Part shown: one piece after another, positions 1 to 8,419 of the stretch
Numbering within the stretch: position 1 is the first letter of the stretch
How the letters are laid out: each line of letters opens with the position of its first letter
Origin: an uncultured bacterium
Lineage (GTDB): Bacteria; Bacillota; Clostridia; Lachnospirales; Lachnospiraceae
DNA: 64,000 nt
Reading direction: 5' to 3'
Assembly: GCA_947643145.1 (NCBI GenBank)
Contig: CANRVD010000007.1
Coordinates: forward strand, 1-64,000
Notes under the pieces: generated by a model
Told to the model about the DNA's origin: nothing
The model's database searches: none
The model's input: only the letters and a program-made list of their open reading frames with translations
Position numbers and translations under genes: made by a program

Positions 1-87
1 TAGGAAAGTTCTCAATGTGTAGCGAAATGTCAACAAAAATGCTTTAGCATTTTTGTTAGGGCACAAGCGAAGTCTGTGCCCTTTTTG
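1..87 (+). repeat. Composite terminator repeat, copy 1 (cut by window edge)
   Basis: This is a dispersed non-coding repeat. It begins with TAGGAAAGTT, then has a hairpin (CAACAAAAATGC / GCATTTTTGTT), then a second hairpin (GGGCACA / TGTGCCC) followed by a T-run, which is an intrinsic terminator. Related copies lie at 28319-28441, 47971-48025, 51490-51616 and 59221-59312. The first hairpin seen in complete copies is missing here, probably because it lies upstream of base 1. Confidence 0.75.
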
Positions 88-233
88 ATAATAGCATATA
101 GTCTGTGCAAAATCAATATTGTGGATTTCCTTGTTATTGGATCATTATTATTTGAAATTCTTTTACTTCGTGGTATACTGTTAATTGCATATGAAAACAG
201 GGATTGTGGATTGAGAATATAAGCACAAGGATA

Positions 234-301
234 TTGCTTTGGTGGTTAAATATCGCAATTTATATTTCGCAAAATCTTGCGATATTTAACTTCTGGAGAA
301 A
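234..301. repeat. MITE-like element, short copy B1
   Basis: This is a 68-bp near-palindrome. The left arm (TTGCTTTGGTGGTTAAAT) and right arm (ATTTAACTTCTGGAGAAA) match the termini of the copies at 42374, 60621 and 60970 with a few mismatches. A TA dinucleotide flanks each side (232-233 and 302-303). The interior is much shorter than in the other copies, so this is a degraded or internally deleted member. It lies just upstream of the first gene. Confidence 0.65.
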
Positions 302-334
302 TATTTAAAAAATTGTGCGGAAATTGAGGTTGTA

Positions 335-1318
335 ATGACAGGCGTTGCTTTGTTTTTTTGGACACCATCAAGGGAGAGGAAAAAGGAATATATTCTGGAA
401 AGACTGGGAGAAGAGTTTCAAAAGCATGGAATAGAAACGTTTCAGTTAGATATTACTTCTTTAGAAGCTTTTGAAGAGCTTGAAAAGATTAACAAATATT
501 TTTTATCAATTCCTTTTGATAAGAAACATTTTGTTTTTTCTTTGGATGGTGATGGCTTTGAGCTGCCATTAAAGATGGATGGTCTTTGGGTAGATAATAT
601 CCAGTATAATGTATTTACATATCTTACAAAACATCCAGAGTGTTTTCAACAGGAACTGGCAGGGATTAATTCCTGGTATATTTCAATCATGAATTGTGTA
701 CAAAGCGGAGTGGGATATATAGAAGAGAGATATCCACATTTAGATGGTGTTGAATATATGGTATTTCCTGCTCTTCAGAGCAGGTATAGTGAATTGGAAA
801 TTGCAGAGAGAAATTGTGATGTACTGCTGTTGGCTGATTATATCGATGATGAAACCTTAGCAAAGATGTTAGAAACATTCAATCAAAATAGCATTCATGT
901 TACGATATATGGTGAAGGATGGAAAAATGCAGGGATAGACCAGATGGAGTCTGTTTGGTTTTTGACACAAGAGGAACTGCTTTTTGAACGAAAACTGGAA
1001 TTAATGGGGCAGAGTAAGATTGTGCTATTTGTTCATGCATCTCCAATGGAACTGGCAGATATAGATATTATTTCAGCTATGGCCAGTGGTGCAGTAGTGC
1101 TTACAGAGAAAAATGAAGAAATGGTCCATTTATTTCAGGATAAAATTGAAATTGTATTATACGATATAAGGCAGCAGGAAACTTTAATTGATATGATATG
1201 TAATTTGTTAAAATCTACAGAAACTATGGAAAGAATATCAAATAAGGGAAAAAGTAAAGCAAGACAAATCGGGGATTTGTCCTGCTTTGCAGAAAAAATA
1301 TTAGAGCGTTGCAAATAG
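335..1318 (+). CDS. Glycosyltransferase-like protein (CgeB/GT-B type C-terminus)
   Basis: This is a 327-residue soluble protein with no signal peptide. The start ATG follows GAGG by 6 bases. The C-terminal third resembles the donor-binding half of GT-B glycosyltransferases of the CgeB group: a segment around IISAMASGAVVLTE followed by helices, comparable to the MGCGG segments of the two proteins at 24902 and 26090. The N-terminal half is weakly conserved. It lies directly ahead of the pseudaminic acid genes, so transfer of a sugar to flagellin or to a surface glycan is a reasonable guess. The acceptor and donor cannot be read from the sequence. It is separated from pseB by 177 bp containing its own promoter-like site, so it may be the last gene of an upstream unit. 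Confidence 0.6.
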   Translation: MTGVALFFWTPSRERKKEYILERLGEEFQKHGIETFQLDITSLEAFEELEKINKYFLSIPFDKKHFVFSLDGDGFELPLKMDGLWVDNIQYNVFTYLTKHPECFQQELAGINSWYISIMNCVQSGVGYIEERYPHLDGVEYMVFPALQSRYSELEIAERNCDVLLLADYIDDETLAKMLETFNQNSIHVTIYGEGWKNAGIDQMESVWFLTQEELLFERKLELMGQSKIVLFVHASPMELADIDIISAMASGAVVLTEKNEEMVHLFQDKIEIVLYDIRQQETLIDMICNLLKSTETMERISNKGKSKARQIGDLSCFAEKILERCK

Positions 1319-1341
1319 CCGGCAGCTTAAAAATGCAAACA

Positions 1342-1370
1342 TTTACTTACTGTTGCTATTATGATAAAAT
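1342..1370 (+). promoter_or_regulatory. Candidate sigma-A promoter for the pse cluster
   Basis: TTTACT and TAAAAT are separated by 17 bp in the gap between the first gene and pseB. The -35 box is imperfect. The predicted transcript would start near 1377, leaving a leader of about 120 bases before pseB. Confidence 0.4.
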
Positions 1371-1495
1371 AACTAAGCGTGTGTTTTAGGGGGGCGATTT
1401 TAGTATGTGCAGAAAATAGGCACAAAATATTATTAGGAAATAGAGTATGAGTTTTTGGCCGTGAAAAAGCGGTACAATATGCAAGGAGGCAGGAT

Positions 1496-2485
1496 ATGTT
1501 AAATAATAAAACAATTCTTATTACAGGTGGTACAGGGTCTTTTGGTAAAAAATTTTTGGAGATGATTTTTGAGAAGTATCAGCCTAAGAAGGTGATTATA
1601 TATTCCAGGGATGAATTTAAGCAAAGTGTCATGCAGAGTGATTATAAGGATAAGGTGGATATGAGCCGGGTACGTTTCTTTATCGGGGATGTTCGGGACA
1701 GGGAAAGGCTATACAGAGCTTTTGAGGGAGTTGATTATGTCATTCATGCTGCAGCGATGAAACAGGTGCCCACCTGCGAATATAATCCCATGGAAGCAAT
1801 TAAGACCAATGTTCATGGGGCGCAGAATGTGATAGATGCGGCGTTGGACAAGGGAGTAAAGAAGGTGGTGGCTCTGTCTACGGACAAGGCGGTAAACCCA
1901 ATTAATCTCTATGGTGGTACGAAGCTGGTTTCTGATAAGCTCTTTATTGCTGCCAATGCCTACAGTGGTTCAAAGGGGACGGTATTTTCGGTGGTGAGAT
2001 ATGGAAATGTGGCAGGAAGCCGCGGCTCTGTCATCCCTATTTGGCAGAACGTTATTGATAAAGGGGGAAAAAAGCTGGGTGTGACGGATATGCGTATGAC
2101 ACGTTTCTGGATTACCCTGCGTCAGGGAGTGGAACTGGTGTTTAAGGCTTTGGAGGAATCCAGAGGAGGGGAGACATTTATCTCCAAAATACCTTCTTTT
2201 CATATTGGGGACTTGGCCAAGGCAATGCTGTCAGACTGCGTGATTGAAGAAATCGGAATCCGTGAGGGAGAGAAACTTCATGAAGTTATGGTAACCAGAG
2301 ATGATTCCCGCAGTACCTATGAGTATGAAAAGCACTATATTGTGTATCCGGAATATACCTGGCATGATGAAAGCGATATTATTCCCGGTGGGAAAAAGGT
2401 GGAGGACGGCTTTGAGTACAATTCTGGTACAAATACAGATTGGATGGATGTGTCAGAGCTTCAGGAGAGTTTGAAGCATATGTAA
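1496..2485 (+). CDS. pseB: UDP-N-acetylglucosamine 4,6-dehydratase (inverting), PseB
   Basis: This is the first enzyme of CMP-pseudaminic acid synthesis. It converts UDP-GlcNAc to the 4-keto-6-deoxy-L-arabino sugar in the cytoplasm. The 329 residues begin with the Rossmann NAD(P) motif TGGTGSFGKKF, and contain the SDR catalytic pair in YGGTKLVSDK and the family segment MTRFWITL. Length is normal for PseB. The start follows AAGGAGG by 6 bases. Assignment to PseB rather than a legionaminic-type dehydratase rests on the nearby pseC, pseG-pseH, pseI and pseF. Unusually, pseB is separated from pseC by about 8.6 kb of interleaved glycan genes. Confidence 0.9.
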   Translation: MLNNKTILITGGTGSFGKKFLEMIFEKYQPKKVIIYSRDEFKQSVMQSDYKDKVDMSRVRFFIGDVRDRERLYRAFEGVDYVIHAAAMKQVPTCEYNPMEAIKTNVHGAQNVIDAALDKGVKKVVALSTDKAVNPINLYGGTKLVSDKLFIAANAYSGSKGTVFSVVRYGNVAGSRGSVIPIWQNVIDKGGKKLGVTDMRMTRFWITLRQGVELVFKALEESRGGETFISKIPSFHIGDLAKAMLSDCVIEEIGIREGEKLHEVMVTRDDSRSTYEYEKHYIVYPEYTWHDESDIIPGGKKVEDGFEYNSGTNTDWMDVSELQESLKHM

Positions 2486-2526
2486 GAGCCAGGGGTTTCA
2501 TAAAGTGTATTGGGGGAATGAAGCAG

Positions 2527-4080
2527 ATGGAGATAACGGACGAAATTGAAAGTATGTTACTCGATTTTGTAGAGATGTACAACGAAGTAAGAACAAACCG
2601 AAACTCACCAAAAATCAGAGGTGGCGTCGTAAAACTGGAGATGGACTATTATCGGTTAGTGGTTAATGGTATTGATATTTATTCTGTGCTTGACAGAGAA
2701 TTTGAGGGGGATTCCCAGCTATATATATTGGTGTTGTCTGTTTTATTTCTTATTTCGCAGGATGAAAAAATACTGGTTAAGATAGAATCTCTATTGTTTT
2801 TGGATCATCTGCCAGCAGACGCTTCTTTGAGATTATCAGGACAGATTAATATAAACCGTTTCAATAATGGTCTTTCTATGCCAGAATACTACGATGGGAG
2901 AAAACTGCATCAGCATTTACTGCAAAGGGTGGAAAGAGGATTGGATTTTTCCAGAGAGTATATTCCCTATGAAGAACGCAATCATAACCTGATTATTTTG
3001 GAAACGGATACTTTGTTGGCTGATTACCATGCTCCGACCAAGCTGGTGTTAAATATATACAAGACATTAAAGTATGAGTTGGGCTATGAAGTGTATTTAA
3101 TTGTGGACATATTGAAAATAGATGTAGGGAATATGGAGGATTACTGGGTATTTCCATACGAAATAAATTATTTGCAAACGTTAGATGGAGAGTTTGTGAG
3201 GGAGTATGAGGGAAAGGAAATCATTGGTTACCAACAGGTGATTTTGGAAAATGATTTGGCATCCATCCATCATTCTATTGACAAAATTATAGAGAAAAAG
3301 CCGGAATTTATTTGGCATATAGGCGGTGAGTCTGTTTTGTCTGACTTATTTGCCAAAGTTACAACGTTGCTTTCTATGGGATGTGTTGACGGATATTCTG
3401 TATCAGAGGCTCCAATACTGGTAAGTTATATGAGAAATGATAAAAAGCGTATAGAGTCTGCGATAGAATATATGAAAAGACATGGGCAGCGATATTTGGA
3501 TATTGACATTGCATTACCGTACTATGATTCTGGAAAAGAATACAGTGCCAGGGACTTTGGGATTCCGGAAGACAGTTTTATTATTGCTGTTGTAGGAAAT
3601 CGTTTGGATTCAGAGATATCCAGCGAATTTTTGAGTGTTATGGAAACAATATTGCAAAAGGAGCAGCAAGTGTATTTTGTGATTATTGGAGAGTGTGGCA
3701 TAAGTTGGTCTGATAGCGGCTTTCAGGGCAGAGTTGTCAGCCTTGGCTTCTGCAAAGATCTATGCAATGTGCTAAGAGCTACACATTTATTCCTGAATCC
3801 TAAAAGGCAGGGAGGAAGCGGCGGGGCAGCCTGTGCAATTTCTTCTGGAGTGCCAGTGCTCACTTTGGGAGAATGTGACACCGCATTTGTTGGGGAGCAT
3901 TTTATTTGTGACAGGATGGAGCAATATCCAGATATTGTGTCAAAATATTGTCATGACCAGGCGTTTTATGACAGGCAGTCAAGATATGCTTTGGAAAAAC
4001 ACAAGTCAGGCAGGGTGAGTCACAGGGAAGAGTGTGCAAAGGTGGTCAAATTTGTGAGGGACTGGCTGGGAAGGAGCTAA
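2527..4080 (+). CDS. GT-B glycosyltransferase-like protein
   Basis: This is a protein of about 517 residues that I recognise only at fold level. Residues from about 350 on have the layout of a GT-B donor domain: a beta strand around FIIAVVGNRLDSE, a segment QQVYFVIIGECG, and FLNPKRQGGSGGAACAISSG followed by VPVLTLGE, which resembles the nucleotide-sugar binding region of GT4/GT41-type enzymes. The N-terminal 300 residues have no recognised motif. I chose the ATG at 2527 because GGGGGA lies 9 bases before it. An ATG at 2518 is also possible, while an in-frame ATG at 2440 would overlap pseB. Four bases separate it from the next gene, so they are co-transcribed. Substrate unknown. Confidence 0.6.
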   Translation: MEITDEIESMLLDFVEMYNEVRTNRNSPKIRGGVVKLEMDYYRLVVNGIDIYSVLDREFEGDSQLYILVLSVLFLISQDEKILVKIESLLFLDHLPADASLRLSGQININRFNNGLSMPEYYDGRKLHQHLLQRVERGLDFSREYIPYEERNHNLIILETDTLLADYHAPTKLVLNIYKTLKYELGYEVYLIVDILKIDVGNMEDYWVFPYEINYLQTLDGEFVREYEGKEIIGYQQVILENDLASIHHSIDKIIEKKPEFIWHIGGESVLSDLFAKVTTLLSMGCVDGYSVSEAPILVSYMRNDKKRIESAIEYMKRHGQRYLDIDIALPYYDSGKEYSARDFGIPEDSFIIAVVGNRLDSEISSEFLSVMETILQKEQQVYFVIIGECGISWSDSGFQGRVVSLGFCKDLCNVLRATHLFLNPKRQGGSGGAACAISSGVPVLTLGECDTAFVGEHFICDRMEQYPDIVSKYCHDQAFYDRQSRYALEKHKSGRVSHREECAKVVKFVRDWLGRS

Positions 4081-4084
4081 TGAT

Positions 4085-5161
4085 ATGAAAAAAAGTGTAT
4101 CAGAACAAATGTATGAAGAACTTAGAAAGTCTAAGTATCCCATTTATGTCTGGGGGGCTGGGATGATGGGGATAAAGGTAAAAAACAGACTGGCGGAAAA
4201 TGGCGTTCATGTAGAGGGCTTTTTTGTTGATGTAGCTCACTATAATAAGGAGGCTGTCGGCGAGAAGGAGCATATCTATTTACTGGATGAACTGGAAAAA
4301 CTGTGTGACAACATTGATGTGGTCATAGGGCATGGGCATTATGAAAAAAGGAAGGTAGTGGAAGCACTGCCCTTTGTGCATAAAGTGTATATGATTGCAT
4401 TTCCATATTTACAGTATCATTCATCAGGCATTGGTGAATGGATCGAGAAAAACAGGGAAGTTTATGATGGTATCATGAAACGTCTTGCAGATGACAGTTC
4501 AAGAAGAGCGCTTCATGCCTACTGCATGGTAAATGAGACCGATGATGCAGAATATCTGCTTCAAGATGATATCATTATCAAGGATATGTTTGACTTTGAG
4601 GGGCTGCGTCTGACGGAGAAGGAGCGGTATGCAGATATAGGCGCGTGGATAGGGGATACAATAGAATTATTTATGAAAAAGACAGGTGGAAGGTATGGAT
4701 ATATTTACGCTGTAGAGCCTGATCCAGACAGTTTGGAAAAGTTACGGGAAAATGTCAGGGATTATAAAGATATCTCAATATATTCCTGCGGTTTGGGCAG
4801 CAAAGGAGGAGAGGTATTTTTAGATGTTGATGACGAAGTCAGACAATCAACCAGGCTTGTATCAAAAAAAGAGAGCGACAGTCAGATACCTGTAAAGATT
4901 AAGACATTAGATGAATTGTTTGAGGAAGACTCTGTCAGCCTGATTAAAATATTTGTTCCATTTCTTTTCCTGGATATATTACAGGGAGGGAAGGAATGTT
5001 TTTTAAGGGATAGGCCAAGGCTGCTGGTCAACATTGCAGTGGAAAATGGTACTAAGTTTTTTGAGGCCATAAAATGGCTGCTTGATTTGGAAACAGATTA
5101 TCAGGTTGCCTTGAGGTTTGATATGGCGATGTCTACCAGATTGATTTTGTATGCGTATTAG
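4085..5161 (+). CDS. FkbM-family methyltransferase with N-terminal Rossmann-like domain
   Basis: 358 residues. The N-terminus has a nucleotide-binding-like motif, VWGAGMMGIK (about residues 22-31), typical of small Rossmann domains in sugar-modifying proteins. From about residue 180 there is a SAM-binding FkbM-type domain: YADIGAWIGDT as motif I, then YAVEPDPDSLEKLRENV, and IKTLDELF near the end. FkbM enzymes O-methylate sugars and other small molecules. Motif I has lost the usual second glycine (DIGAWIG rather than DxGAxxG/DVGAnxG), although close FkbM members show the same pattern. The position inside the pse cluster suggests methylation of a nonulosonate or linked sugar; this is inference. 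Confidence 0.75.
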   Translation: MKKSVSEQMYEELRKSKYPIYVWGAGMMGIKVKNRLAENGVHVEGFFVDVAHYNKEAVGEKEHIYLLDELEKLCDNIDVVIGHGHYEKRKVVEALPFVHKVYMIAFPYLQYHSSGIGEWIEKNREVYDGIMKRLADDSSRRALHAYCMVNETDDAEYLLQDDIIIKDMFDFEGLRLTEKERYADIGAWIGDTIELFMKKTGGRYGYIYAVEPDPDSLEKLRENVRDYKDISIYSCGLGSKGGEVFLDVDDEVRQSTRLVSKKESDSQIPVKIKTLDELFEEDSVSLIKIFVPFLFLDILQGGKECFLRDRPRLLVNIAVENGTKFFEAIKWLLDLETDYQVALRFDMAMSTRLILYAY

Positions 5162-5180
5162 TCGTTGGAAAATATCATCG

Positions 5181-5202
5181 TGTCAGTACACGTACACTGA
5201 CA
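5181..5202. other. Short inverted repeat between operon genes
   Basis: TGTCAGT and ACTGACA form 7-bp arms around an 8-base centre, 20 bases after the methyltransferase stop codon. There is no T-run, so it is not a good terminator. It could be an mRNA stability hairpin. Confidence 0.35.
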
Positions 5203-5256
5203 AGAACCAGACAATCCGCAAATTCAATTTCTAACTGGATGGGGTGCTAACGAAAT

Positions 5257-6249
5257 ATGGTTGAATATATAGAACAGAGTGTAAAAATGGGAAAGAACAC
5301 GGTATTGGTTACAGCTGTTGGCTCGGTGGCAGCAGACATTACTATCAAGGAATTGCAGCAATACGGCTGGAATGTAGTCGGTACGGACATCTATCCGAAA
5401 GAATGGTTGGTAGACAGTTTCCAGGTAGATAGGTTTTATCAGGTGCCAAAGGCGGAAAAGAGAGAAGAATTTATTGATGCTATATTAGATATTTGCAGGA
5501 AAGAGAATATCAGATATATCATTCCTCTGACTGATGTGGAGGTGGATATATTTAATATGTTTCGTATGCGTTTTTCGGAGTTGGGAATTTGTCTGTGTAT
5601 GCAGGATGAGGATACTGTTTTGGTATGCAGAGATAAGAGGAAAACAGCAGTGTGGCTGAAGGGGTGCTGCAATGTGATTCCGGAAGTGAAGAGGGAGGGA
5701 CTGGCTGCTTGGAACGACTTTCCTGTGATATGCAAGAAAATAGATGGCAGGAGCAGCCGTGAGCTTTATCAATTTTCTTCCAGCAGAGAGTTATGTGCAT
5801 TCATTGAGGATAAAGGTGACGAATATATCATTCAGCCCTTTATCGAGGGAGATATTATCACTGCGGATGTGATTCGTGATAGGAATAATGATATTTGTGT
5901 TGTTTATGCGAAGGCGGAATTGCTTCGGTCAGTGAATGGTTTGGGCATTGCTGTAGAAATGTTTCATGATGAAAGTTTTGAAGAGCAATGCCGGGATATT
6001 GCTAAAAGACTGAATATTTTCGGCTGTGTAAACTTTGAGTTTATCAGGGACAGGGATGGTCAATATTATTTTATGGAGTGCAATCCAAGATTTTCGGGTG
6101 GAGTGGAATTTTCTGTGCTGGCGGGGTATCATTTTATTAAGAACCATCTGAAATGTTTTTTGGGAGAGCGTATTGACGAAGCGCATATTCCTGATAAAGC
6201 CATTATTGTACGGAAGTATAAGGAATATATCACAGATATTAAGAGATAG
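5257..6249 (+). CDS. ATP-grasp domain ligase
   Basis: 330 residues. The fold is that of carbamoyl-phosphate-synthase-type ATP-grasp ligases. There is an N-terminal Rossmann-like part (TVLVTAVGSVAADI), a central region PVICKKIDGRSSRELYQF that fits the ATP-lid lysine area, EYIIQPFIEGDIITADVI, and the metal-binding strand YFMECNPRFSGGVEF carrying the E-x-N-P-R signature. Such enzymes join a carboxylate to an amine or other nucleophile through an acyl phosphate. In a pseudaminate cluster it could attach an amino acid to an amino-sugar, but neither substrate is visible. The start used has GGATGGGG upstream; an internal ATG at 5287 is an alternative. Confidence 0.75.
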   Translation: MVEYIEQSVKMGKNTVLVTAVGSVAADITIKELQQYGWNVVGTDIYPKEWLVDSFQVDRFYQVPKAEKREEFIDAILDICRKENIRYIIPLTDVEVDIFNMFRMRFSELGICLCMQDEDTVLVCRDKRKTAVWLKGCCNVIPEVKREGLAAWNDFPVICKKIDGRSSRELYQFSSSRELCAFIEDKGDEYIIQPFIEGDIITADVIRDRNNDICVVYAKAELLRSVNGLGIAVEMFHDESFEEQCRDIAKRLNIFGCVNFEFIRDRDGQYYFMECNPRFSGGVEFSVLAGYHFIKNHLKCFLGERIDEAHIPDKAIIVRKYKEYITDIKR

Positions 6250-6441
6250 GGAAAAATTCCCCTTATTGAGGAAATTTCAGGGAAGGGGAAGTATCGTTTT
6301 AACTTCGTTTTACCAATGCTGCAACGGACTGCCTTGTTTTATATGCTATCCCTGCCGTTAAATAGCTGCCCTTCTTGCTTGCCTAAATTAGTACAACCAA
6401 CAAATATAGAAGCAGGTGTGACATTAGAGGAGTACTGGAAT

Positions 6442-7563
6442 ATGAAAAAAAAGATTTTAGTCACTGAATCATCAATGCCGCCTTTGGATGATTATATTGA
6501 AATGCTGCAACAGTTATGGGATTCCCACTGGCTGACGAACATGGGGACGTTACATTCGGAGTTGGAGAACAAATTAAAGGAGTATTTAAAAGTTGAGGGA
6601 ATCTCTTTGATGGTAAATGGGCATATGTCATTAGAAATGGCATTGTCTGCCTTAAAGTTACCAAATGGCGGTGAAGTGATTACGACACCATTTACCTTTA
6701 TTTCAACAACGCATGCGATTGTGAGAAGTGGATTAAAACCAATCTTTTGTGATATAAAGATGTCTGATTTTACAATTGATGAGGAGAAAATTGAAGCACT
6801 CATTACTGAAAATACGGTGGCAATATTACCAGTTCATGTTTATGGAAATATATGTGCGGTGGAACGGATTGAGGAAATTGCTGATAAATATAATATAAAA
6901 GTTATTTATGATGCGGCACATGCATTTGGAGTTACATATAAAGGAAAGGGAATCGGTACTTTTGGAAATGCTTCTATTTTTAGTTTTCATGCAACGAAGG
7001 TATTTCATACAATAGAAGGGGGAGCAGTAACCTTTAATAATCCTGAACTGTATCAAACATTATATAATTTGAAAAATTTTGGGATTCGCTCAGAGGAGGT
7101 AGTTGCGGAAGTAGGGGCTAATGCAAAGTTGAATGAGTTTTGTGCAGCGATGGGACTTTGTAATTTGCGGTATGTAGAGGATGAAATTGCAAAAAGAAAA
7201 CGTGTGACGGAAAGGTATAGAGAATTATTATCCGAAGTGAAGGGTATCCGTATTCTGAAACCTAAGCCGGAAGTAACTTCTAATTATGCCTATTTTCCGG
7301 TACTGATTGATGAGACAGCATATGGAAGGCTGAGAGATGAGGTATATGACATACTAAAAGAAAATGGCATTTACAGCAGAAAATACTTTTATCCTTTGAC
7401 TTCTGATCAGGCATGTTTTCGCAACAAGTACCAAACTGTACCGTTGAATCATGCCAGATATGTATCAGATCGTATTTTAGTACTTCCTTTATATGCAGAT
7501 TTATCATTAGAAGATGTGGCAGAGATTGCTAATTTAATGAAAGAGATAGGAAATGTTAGATAA
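6442..7563 (+). CDS. DegT/DnrJ/EryC1/StrS-type sugar aminotransferase (second in cluster)
   Basis: 373 residues. It is a PLP-dependent sugar aminotransferase. The pyridoxal lysine is Lys186 in FHATKVFHTIEGGA, and YDAAHAFG carries the cofactor-binding Asp. The start at 6442 has AGGAG 10 bases upstream; the longer open frame from 6316 lacks a ribosome site. It differs clearly from PseC downstream: it is shorter and has ATK rather than PVK before the Schiff-base lysine. It therefore should act on another keto-sugar, perhaps like the 3- or 4-aminotransferases of dTDP-sugar pathways. No dTDP-glucose dehydratase is in the window. The neighbouring ATP-grasp and methyltransferase genes suggest a tailoring branch. 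Confidence 0.85.
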   Translation: MKKKILVTESSMPPLDDYIEMLQQLWDSHWLTNMGTLHSELENKLKEYLKVEGISLMVNGHMSLEMALSALKLPNGGEVITTPFTFISTTHAIVRSGLKPIFCDIKMSDFTIDEEKIEALITENTVAILPVHVYGNICAVERIEEIADKYNIKVIYDAAHAFGVTYKGKGIGTFGNASIFSFHATKVFHTIEGGAVTFNNPELYQTLYNLKNFGIRSEEVVAEVGANAKLNEFCAAMGLCNLRYVEDEIAKRKRVTERYRELLSEVKGIRILKPKPEVTSNYAYFPVLIDETAYGRLRDEVYDILKENGIYSRKYFYPLTSDQACFRNKYQTVPLNHARYVSDRILVLPLYADLSLEDVAEIANLMKEIGNVR

Positions 7564-7644
7564 AGACAAAAATTCGTTTATATGTTTTTATCCGCTCGCA
7601 GGCAAAGTGATTGGAAGTTTTTGGTTGAAAGGAATGTAAGAAAT

Positions 7645-8340
7645 ATGAACAATGCAATAGCAATTATTACAGCAAGAGGAGGGAGTAAGCGTATCCCTAA
7701 GAAAAATATAAAAGTCTTTTGTGAAAAACCTATTTTAGCTTATTCTATACAGGCTGCTTTGGATTCTAAACTTTTTGAGACAGTAATGGTTTCAACAGAT
7801 AGTGAAGAAATTGCAGAAGTGGCAAGAAAATATGGCGCCAAAGTTCCATTTATGAGAAGTGAGAAAACTTCAGATGATTTTGCAACAACAGCAGATGTGT
7901 TATTGGAAGTTTTATCGGAGTACGAGAAAAGAGGGAAAAGTTTTGAAGAAATGGCCTGCATTTATCCGACGGCGCCGTTTGTGACAGCAGAGAAACTGCA
8001 GACTGCTGCAAAATATTTGGAGAGTGGTTCGGCAGGAATGGTATTACCGGTTATACCATTTTCTTATCCACCACAGAGGGGATATGTTATCAGGAATGAA
8101 TCTCTGGAAATGAAGTGGAAGGAAAATTATTCTGCAAGATCGCAGGATTTGGAAAAGCTATATCATGATGCGGGACAATTTTATTTTTATAAAGTAGCAG
8201 AATATAAGGAAAAGAACGGAAAGATTACAGAAGGGATTTGTCCGATGATTTTAGATGAAATGGAAGTACAGGATATTGATAATGAGACGGACTGGAAATT
8301 AGCGGAATTGAAATATCAGCTTTTAGTTGAGGGGAAATGA
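7645..8340 (+). CDS. pseF: CMP-pseudaminic acid cytidylyltransferase, PseF
   Basis: 231 residues. It activates pseudaminic acid with CTP to give CMP-pseudaminate, the donor for glycosyltransferases. The CMP-NeuAc-synthetase signature is at the N-terminus: IITARGGSKRIPKKNIK, and YPTAPFVTAEKL follows. The start at 7645 was chosen because the family begins directly with this motif; the upstream in-frame extension from 7582 is not conserved in type. The 3' end overlaps nothing once the TTG start of the next gene is used. Identification as PseF rather than NeuA or LegF relies on the neighbouring pseG-pseH and pseC. Confidence 0.88.
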   Translation: MNNAIAIITARGGSKRIPKKNIKVFCEKPILAYSIQAALDSKLFETVMVSTDSEEIAEVARKYGAKVPFMRSEKTSDDFATTADVLLEVLSEYEKRGKSFEEMACIYPTAPFVTAEKLQTAAKYLESGSAGMVLPVIPFSYPPQRGYVIRNESLEMKWKENYSARSQDLEKLYHDAGQFYFYKVAEYKEKNGKITEGICPMILDEMEVQDIDNETDWKLAELKYQLLVEGK

Positions 8341-8419
8341 GAAACTTTATGTTCAGCGATGGACGGAGTTGAATGCAGATACTGATAAGTGGAGAAATCA
8401 TTGTACAGGAGGCAGGATT